Origin: Chthonomonas sp. UBA2785
GTDB lineage: Bacteria > Armatimonadota > Fimbriimonadia > Fimbriimonadales > Fimbriimonadaceae
Length of the DNA: 64,000 bases
Assembly (NCBI GenBank): GCA_002352215.1
Contig: DEIB01000056.1
Span: 124,001-188,000, forward strand
Reading direction: 5' to 3'
Each line of letters starts with the position of its first letter. Position 1 is the first letter of the stretch. The position numbers were made by a program, and so were the translations under genes. The notes under the pieces are model-generated. The model was not told the DNA's origin, ran no database searches, and worked only from the letters and a program-made list of their open reading frames with translations. Below, piece by piece: positions 59,703 through 64,000 of the stretch.

Positions 59703-61031
59703 ATGGCGAAAACTGGCGAATGGAAGGACCGATGTTGCCTCTGTGGCAAGGCGAAGGACGCAGTCCCCAAGTTGATTGTGGGACTCTACGGAGCCGTATG
59801 CTCGGATTGCGTGGAGCTGTGCAACGACATTCTCACGCAGGAAGGGGGCACCTCACTCCGGCGCAATGACGCTCCGGCGGCGGGAGTCAGCTCTCCGACC
59901 GCAGGACGACGCGTCGCAACGGCTTCGGCCGCCGCGATCGCCGAACCGGCCAAGGTACCGAAGCCGAAGGAGATTGTCTCCTTCTTGGATCAGTACGTCA
60001 TTGGTCAGAACCATGCCAAGCGGGCGCTTGCCGTAGCGGTTTACAACCACTACAAGCGCGTGACGGACAGCGAAGAAGGGGTGGAGCTGCAAAAGAGCAA
60101 CATCCTGATGGTGGGGCCGACCGGAAGCGGAAAGACGCTTTTGGCGCAGACCCTGGCCCGCATGCTGAACGTGCCGTTTGCCATTGCCGATGCCACGGCC
60201 CTGACGGAAGCCGGCTACGTGGGTGAGGATGTTGAGAACATCCTTCTCAAGCTCTACCAAGCCGCCGACGCCATTGATAGCCGCAACGCGAAGGAGCTTT
60301 GTGAGCGCGGCATCATTTACGTGGACGAAATTGACAAAATCTCGCGCAAGAGCGACAATCCCTCGATTACTCGGGACGTGAGCGGTGAAGGGGTGCAACA
60401 AGCCCTGCTCAAGATCCTGGAAGGGACGGTCGCCAATGTGCCGCCGCAAGGTGGGCGCAAGCATCCGCAACAAGAGTACTTGCAGATTGACACGCGCAAC
60501 GTGTTGTTCATCTGTGGAGGCGCCTTCGAGGGCCTGGAAGAGATTATCCAGCGCCGCATGAAGGAGAACGTGATGGGCTTCCGCAGCGATCCGCAGAGCA
60601 AGACGGAACGCAAGAAGGACATCCTGCGCGATGTAAACCCAGAGGACCTGCTCAAGTTCGGTTTGATTCCCGAATTCATTGGCCGACTGCCGGTGCTGAC
60701 CGCCCTGGACCAGTTGGACGAGGAAGCGCTGGTGCGCATCCTCACCGAGCCGCGCAACGCGATCGTCAAGCAGTACGCCAAGTTCTTTGAACTGGACGGC
60801 GTGTCGCTGGAGATCCAAGACGGGGCTCTCATTGAAATCGCCAAGGAAGCGCTGAAGCGGCGCACCGGCGCCCGTGCCCTGCGTGGCATCCTCGAGCACC
60901 TGATGCAAGAAGTGATGTACGAAGTGCCGAGCAACGATGAGGTCCGCAAAGTCATCATCCCGGACGGTGTTCTGGAGTCGGGCGAGGCCCCGCTGCTGGT
61001 CACCGAGAACGGCGAAAGAATTGCTAGTTAG
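59703..61031 (+). CDS. clpX: ATP-dependent Clp protease ATP-binding subunit
   Basis: AAA+ unfoldase; 442 aa. An N-terminal C4 zinc domain (CCLCGKAKDAVPKLIVGLYG, then VCSDCVELCNDIL) is followed by an Ala/Pro linker and the AAA+ module: LDQYVIGQNHAKRALAVAVY, Walker A LMVGPTGSGKTLLAQTLARM, ATALTEAGYVGEDVENILLK, Walker B GIIYVDEIDKISRKSDN, ISTRDVSGEGVQQALLKILE-type segment, GLIPEFIGRLPVLTALDQLD with the arginine finger RLP, and the C-terminal small domain RTGARALRGILEHLM. Directly after clpP. A terminator follows. Confidence 0.97.
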   Translation: MAKTGEWKDRCCLCGKAKDAVPKLIVGLYGAVCSDCVELCNDILTQEGGTSLRRNDAPAAGVSSPTAGRRVATASAAAIAEPAKVPKPKEIVSFLDQYVIGQNHAKRALAVAVYNHYKRVTDSEEGVELQKSNILMVGPTGSGKTLLAQTLARMLNVPFAIADATALTEAGYVGEDVENILLKLYQAADAIDSRNAKELCERGIIYVDEIDKISRKSDNPSITRDVSGEGVQQALLKILEGTVANVPPQGGRKHPQQEYLQIDTRNVLFICGGAFEGLEEIIQRRMKENVMGFRSDPQSKTERKKDILRDVNPEDLLKFGLIPEFIGRLPVLTALDQLDEEALVRILTEPRNAIVKQYAKFFELDGVSLEIQDGALIEIAKEALKRRTGARALRGILEHLMQEVMYEVPSNDEVRKVIIPDGVLESGEAPLLVTENGERIAS

Positions 61032-61059
61032 TCAAGTTACGAGCCAGTAAGGGAACCAG

Positions 61060-61100
61060 ATTCGCCCGTGCCCGGTAGTGGTGCGGGCGAATTTTGTTTT
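61060..61100 (+). terminator. Rho-independent terminator after clpX
   Basis: ATTCGCCCG (61060-61068) pairs with CGGGCGAAT (61084-61092), followed by TTTGTTTT. Ends the tig-clpP-clpX transcript. Confidence 0.85.
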
Positions 61101-61169
61101 GAAGTGTTGAATAAGCATCATGTAAGCCGAGGGGAGAGTTCTCAACGGCATGCACGGAAAAACGAGCCT

Positions 61170-61514
61170 ATGTACATCCTGAACTGGAATCCGACCAGCA
61201 ACGTGATCGAAGCGAGCTTTGGTGGCTATCTGACCGCCCCCGAGGCCGACGTGTTCTTTGATGAGTTTCGCGAGTTGCTCATCGATTTGGGACCGGCTCA
61301 TTTCTCGGTGACTCTTGACTACGCCATGGTGCCGCGCATGGACTCTGGCGTGAAGGATCGACTGGACGCCGCCCGCGAAGCCAGCCTGTTTGCCGGTGCG
61401 ACCTGCGTGACCTATGTGGCCCGCACGGAAGCCGAAGCCCACTCGCTGATCGACGAGCGCCTGCAGGCCGTCCTGGAAGGCAAGGAGCAGTACGTCGCCT
61501 ACGCGGCGGCCTAA
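61170..61514 (+). CDS. Small STAS-like protein
   Basis: 114 aa from ATG 61170; the frame upstream runs back through the clpX terminator and is not likely to be used. Sequence MYILNWNPTSNVIEASFGGY, LTAPEADVFFDEFRELLIDL, then FSVTLDYAMVPRMDSGVKDR and GATCVTYVARTEAEAHSLID, has the alternating strand/helix pattern of STAS or SpoIIAA-like domains (strand...G..t...a.....l...l.........lDy..v...ds......l...). The phosphorylatable Ser is not clear. Six bases before the next small gene. Function unknown. Confidence 0.6.
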   Translation: MYILNWNPTSNVIEASFGGYLTAPEADVFFDEFRELLIDLGPAHFSVTLDYAMVPRMDSGVKDRLDAAREASLFAGATCVTYVARTEAEAHSLIDERLQAVLEGKEQYVAYAAA

Positions 61515-61520
61515 GCCCCT

Positions 61521-61793
61521 ATGATTCTTGTGGACACCACGCCGGGTCAATCGGTGATGGCGAGCTGGTTGATCGGGGAATCCGATGCGCGGGAAGCTCA
61601 GTTTCTCGTGGAAGCATTGGGCCACCGGTTGAGTTCGCCCGACCATGGGATCCGACGCGTTCAAATCGACGCGAGTCAGGCCCACATCACCGATGAGATG
61701 GACTGGACCGACGTGCGGAACTTGTGCGAACAGCACAGTGTGATGCCGCTGGTGCTAGAAAGTCGCCCCGTCCTGGTGGCCCAAGCGGCTTAA
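61521..61793 (+). CDS. Small protein of unknown function next to the STAS-like gene
   Basis: 90 aa, MILVDTTPGQSVMASWLIGE then GHRLSSPDHGIRRVQIDASQ and DEMDWTDVRNLCEQHSVMPL. The middle has a strand-helix feature (IRRVQIDASQ...VRNLCEQ) like the centre of a STAS domain but too short to assign. It is in the same direction and six bases after the STAS-like gene, so they are probably co-transcribed. Ends before a strong terminator. No family recognised. Confidence 0.55.
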   Translation: MILVDTTPGQSVMASWLIGESDAREAQFLVEALGHRLSSPDHGIRRVQIDASQAHITDEMDWTDVRNLCEQHSVMPLVLESRPVLVAQAA

Positions 61794-61813
61794 CCTTAAC
61801 GACGGCTCAACTC

Positions 61814-61850
61814 ACCCCCACCCTCAGGAGCTTTGAGGGTGGGGGTTTTC
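61814..61850 (+). terminator. Rho-independent terminator after the small gene pair
   Basis: CCCCCACCCTC (61815-61825) pairs with GAGGGTGGGGG (61835-61845) around a nine-base loop, followed by TTTTC TTGTTT. Confidence 0.85.
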
Positions 61851-61870
61851 TTGTTTGTCTTGAGGGATTT

Positions 61871-62356
61871 TTAGGCCGGGAAATCCGGGTGCATGCGCAT
61901 TTGGTACGCCTGCCCGTGGTGGTAGCCGGGGTGGAAGGCGATGCGCGCCAAGGCGCCTGTGCCATCAATGATGGGTCCGAGCGCGCTTTGAATGGTGGCG
62001 GCGCGTTGGGCATCGGTGGGGTTGCTGACCACCGGATCCACCAGGCCCCGCGCGATGGCCAAGGCTTCCTTGACCTTGGCGGCGGTGATCTCGGGGGCGG
62101 GGATGGGGAAGGGGTTGTCGTTCACAACGCCCTCGGTGGCGCAGCTGACGAGGAGTTGGTATTCGGCGGGGATGGGTTGCCCGTTCATCTGGTGGATGAA
62201 CCAGATTTCGACCCCGGCCAGGTGGAGGGCCATCTCGCCGATGGAAAGCGAACCCGGATACATCCGCCACTGCATTTGGGCGTCGGTCAGGTCGGCCAGT
62301 TCTTGGTCAAATCGGCCTCGGCACAGGGCGTAGCTGGCAGCAAAGTCGCAACTCAT
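61871..62356 (-). CDS. DinB family protein
   Basis: 161 aa four-helix bundle of the DinB/YfiT kind (thiol-dependent transferases or hydrolases). RGRFDQELADLTDAQMQWRM near the start is typical of DinB helix 1. Metal-ligand histidines: MALHLAGVEIWFIHQMN (usual l.Hi...e) and RIAFHPGYHHGQAYQMRMHP (usual H...Hrgqi). ATG at 62356, six bases after a minus-strand TAACAT. Converges with the small-gene pair across a terminator. Substrate unknown; bacillithiol or mycothiol use is only a family-level possibility. Confidence 0.85.
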   Translation of the reverse strand: MSCDFAASYALCRGRFDQELADLTDAQMQWRMYPGSLSIGEMALHLAGVEIWFIHQMNGQPIPAEYQLLVSCATEGVVNDNPFPIPAPEITAAKVKEALAIARGLVDPVVSNPTDAQRAATIQSALGPIIDGTGALARIAFHPGYHHGQAYQMRMHPDFPA

Positions 62357-62398
62357 GCGCCCATGTTACTTGGAGCATTTCAAGAGGTCTAGGAGGGG

Positions 62399-63043
62399 CT
62401 AACGGAGGCGGCTGAGGTCCACCATGCGCACGCTGCCGTCGGGGTTCCAGCCGGGCACGCGCTCGCCCAGGCGGTGGACGGTGACCAGGCGAGCGGGCTT
62501 CTCCTCGGGTTTGTGCACCAGGTTGGCGATGAGGAGCGGCAGGCCGGTGCGTTGCACACCCTCGGTGGCCTCGGTTTCGGTCCACTGCAGGCCGCCATCA
62601 GGCAGCACCTTTAGGCCGTCGGCGGCGGCGCTGTAGGTCCAGCTGGTTTCTTCGGAGTTGGCGGGGCCGCGCGTGCCGGCGAGGGGCGTGCGGGTTTTGG
62701 CGAAGGGGTCGCCGGGGGAGTAGAAGAGGTTGCCGTTTTCGACGTAGGGGAGCAGGAGCTGCTTCCAGCGGGTGGGCTGGACCTCGGTTTCTATGAGGGT
62801 GGCTCCCTCTTGCTCGGCACCCCCACCGGGGAGGGCGAGGGGCACCCAGTAGGGGAAATGCTCGTCGTTGTCGGCCGCGTAGAGGATATGCGCGTAGCCC
62901 ACCAGCTTGATGTTGGAGAGAGCGACGGTGTCCTTGGCGGCCTCGCGGGCGCGGAGCGCAGAGGTGACGATGAGGCCAATGAGGACGAGGGCAATGGTGA
63001 CGCCGACCAGGATCTCGATGAAGGTGAGTCCCCGTTGGCGCAT
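62399..63043 (-). CDS. Prepilin-like secreted protein (N-methylation motif, DUF1559-like)
   Basis: 214 aa. MRQRGLTFIEILVGVTIALV is a type IV pilin/pseudopilin leader: short basic peptide, G before the mature L/F, and Glu5 followed by a hydrophobic helix. Next come SNIKLVGYAHILYAADNDEH and FPYW, then KQLLLPYVENGNLFYSPGDP, the pattern of the many small prepilin-like proteins of Planctomycetes and Armatimonadota (sNlkqlG.....Ya.dnde.fP). The late WNPDGSVRMVDLSRL matches the H-X9-DG end region (G..VDl). Upstream box GGTAGAAC ends eight bases before the ATG. A role in surface attachment or secretion is inferred. Confidence 0.85.
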   Translation of the reverse strand: MRQRGLTFIEILVGVTIALVLIGLIVTSALRAREAAKDTVALSNIKLVGYAHILYAADNDEHFPYWVPLALPGGGAEQEGATLIETEVQPTRWKQLLLPYVENGNLFYSPGDPFAKTRTPLAGTRGPANSEETSWTYSAAADGLKVLPDGGLQWTETEATEGVQRTGLPLLIANLVHKPEEKPARLVTVHRLGERVPGWNPDGSVRMVDLSRLR

Positions 63044-63051
63044 GGAGAGGG

Positions 63052-63059
63052 GTTCTACC
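63052..63059 (-). promoter_or_regulatory. GGTANNNT-like box before the prepilin gene
   Basis: Minus-strand GGTAGAAC; hexamer ends eight bases before ATG 63043. No Shine-Dalgarno sequence. Confidence 0.3.
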
Positions 63060-63128
63060 TTGTCGGTGCGGGGTCCCGCTGGGATGTCAGGTTCGAGGCC
63101 GGAACGGCCATAATAGAGGAGTACGGTC

Positions 63129-63202
63129 TGCCCGATCGTCTAATGGTAGGACACCGGTTTCTGGTACCGCCAGTCGGGGTTCGAGTCCCTGTCGGGCAGC
63201 CA
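63129..63202 (+). tRNA. tRNA-Gln (anticodon CTG)
   Basis: The 74-base cloverleaf has acceptor TGCCCGA paired perfectly with TCGGGCA, D stem GTCT/GGAC, anticodon loop TTCTGGT (anticodon CTG, reading CAG), T arm CGGGG-TTCGAGT-CCCTG, discriminator G and encoded CCA at 63200-63202. The top anticodon-stem pair appears as C-C (positions 27-43), a mismatch worth checking. A T-run (63205-63210) follows and likely ends transcription. Confidence 0.93.
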
Positions 63203-63234
63203 AATTTTTTGTTTTGGCCCCTTGGTTTTGGGCA

Positions 63235-63693
63235 TCACGCCGCGCGGCGGAAGCGCTGACGCATCTTCCGCACGCGGACAGCCGACCACCCCATGATTTG
63301 CCCAATCTCGGCATCGCCGTAGCCCACCATGCGCAGCAAAAACGCCAGTTGGTGCGGTTCGGGCAGGGTGGCCAGGGCGGCATCCAGGTCGGCCCGCCAT
63401 TCCACGCAGTTGAGGGCGCGGGCGGCGGTGGGGTCGGCCCAATCTTCGGGCAAGCGCGCAGGCGCGCGCCGCTGAGACTTGGCCACAAACTCGGCGATCA
63501 CCCAGCTCATGGCCCGGCCCAGGTAAGCCTGGGGCAGGGGCGGGACGGGTTGCGCCAACATGCGGATCATCACCTCTTGCACCAGGTCCTCTTGGTCTTC
63601 GGCGGTGGCCGTATAGATGGTGCGCATGCGCTGGGCCAGCCGCGCCCGAATCCAGTCGCGGTGCTCCTCCACCCAGTGGGGGCTAGTCGGCAC
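63235..63693 (-). CDS. ECF-type sigma-70 family protein
   Basis: 152 aa. Region 2 is AEDQEDLVQEVMIRMLAQPV (usual D.eDlvQevflrl), followed by LGRAMSWVIAEFVAKSQRRA. Region 4 is LDAALATLPEPHQLAFLLRM then VGYGDAEIGQIMGWSAVRVR and MRQRFRRA, the helix-turn-helix (y..eIA..mg.s...V...l.R). No extracytoplasmic extension. GTG start at 63693 overlaps the upstream gene by 11 bases, so they are coupled. Regulated promoters cannot be named from this window. Confidence 0.88.
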   Translation of the reverse strand: MPTSPHWVEEHRDWIRARLAQRMRTIYTATAEDQEDLVQEVMIRMLAQPVPPLPQAYLGRAMSWVIAEFVAKSQRRAPARLPEDWADPTAARALNCVEWRADLDAALATLPEPHQLAFLLRMVGYGDAEIGQIMGWSAVRVRKMRQRFRRAA

Positions 63694-64000
63694 GGGTGTG
63701 CTCCACCCGGCGGGTTTCTTGGTTGGCTTCGGCGATGCCCAGGATCACGCGGTCGCGCTGGGCGGCCACGGTTTCGGGGACGGGGAGCGAGCAGGCGAGT
63801 TCGCCCAGGCGGCTGACCGTGCGCAAGTGCATGCGCAAGGCCCGGGAGGCGTGCGGCCCGAGGAAATCCTCGACCAATCGGAAGTGGAGAATCTGTGGGT
63901 CTTGCCGAAAGCGGCGGGGAGTTTGAATTTGCGATGGGCGCGGCGCGTACTGCTGGCCGGGGTCTTGGTCCACGCGGGCCCATTCCCTCAGCACCAGACA
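63683..64000 (-). CDS. Unknown protein upstream of the sigma factor, truncated at the window edge
   Basis: At least 103 aa from GTG 63994, with the frame open to the edge, so the true start is outside. The visible part reads LREWARVDQDPGQQYAPRPS, FRQDPQILHFRLVEDFLGPH, then RALRMHLRTVSRLGELACSL. There is no zinc-binding HxxxCxxC of a classical anti-sigma factor and no membrane segment. It overlaps the sigma gene by 11 bases, so a shared role is likely. Could be a regulatory partner of the sigma factor; no family recognised. Confidence 0.55.
   Translation of the reverse strand, partial: CLVLREWARVDQDPGQQYAPRPSQIQTPRRFRQDPQILHFRLVEDFLGPHASRALRMHLRTVSRLGELACSLPVPETVAAQRDRVILGIAEANQETRRVEHTRAD

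Overview
The window is a GC-rich, gene-dense bacterial chromosome segment with no insertion sequence, prophage, CRISPR array or plasmid module. There is one tRNA gene (Gln), one SRP RNA gene, and no gene-free gap longer than about 190 bases. The mix of genes points to a bacterium of the Armatimonadota/Fimbriimonadia kind or a similar deep Terrabacterial lineage. That mix is a small H-X9-DG-like prepilin, GH127 and GH15 enzymes, a GyrA of the 'YPTLVRMAQ' type, many short-leader genes, FHA/PP2C signalling and TPR lipoprotein-type genes. This placement is an inference from gene content, not a demonstrated taxonomy.

Layout. 1-1351: end of a tryptophan operon (trpC, trpF). 1408-4636: ABC exporter plus a TPR membrane protein. 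4671-8665: SRP RNA, dnaX, ybaB, recR, purD, then purB (8684-10015). 10066-15867: a secreted polysaccharide deacetylase, two large secreted paralogues of unknown function, and a SRAP (HMCES/YedK-like) abasic-site protein. 15864-18898: a beta-CASP metallo-beta-lactamase nuclease facing away from an MTA-phosphorylase-like gene and a degenerate DprA-like gene. 18895-24681 (minus): GH127, GH15, AlkA-like glycosylase, leucyl aminopeptidase. 24747-30101: GNAT, Dps with a histone-like tail, GAF histidine kinase, PP2C phosphatase, double-FHA protein, Ig/cyclophilin lipoprotein. 30176-36144: lysine-6-transaminase-like enzyme, a RimK with an added RCK_C-like domain next to a RimB-like retropepsin, a Spy-like LTxxQ protein, gatB and a small TPR protein. 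36101-38613 (minus): TPR protein and two paralogous membrane proteins. 38739-47087: aspS, gyrA, pheS and a pheT that lacks the tRNA-binding OB domain. 47008-56836: membrane glycosyltransferases, YidB-like protein, MFS transporter beside a sugar-phosphate isomerase, TerC, SDR39U1-type epimerase, FliL-like protein, ornithine aminotransferase. 56905-61031: TlpA-like thioredoxin, tig-clpP-clpX. 61170-64000: two small proteins (one STAS-like), DinB, prepilin, tRNA-Gln, ECF-type sigma factor.

The most general signal is regulatory. Many first genes of transcription units carry a GGTANNNT or related -10-like box ending only 6-8 bases (sometimes 9-11) before the start codon and have no Shine-Dalgarno sequence. 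This suggests widespread leaderless transcription. Genes inside operons instead overlap by ATGA/GTGA/TAATG. The most novel protein material is the paralogous pair at 10933-15202, the RimK/RCK_C fusion and the PheT without its OB domain.
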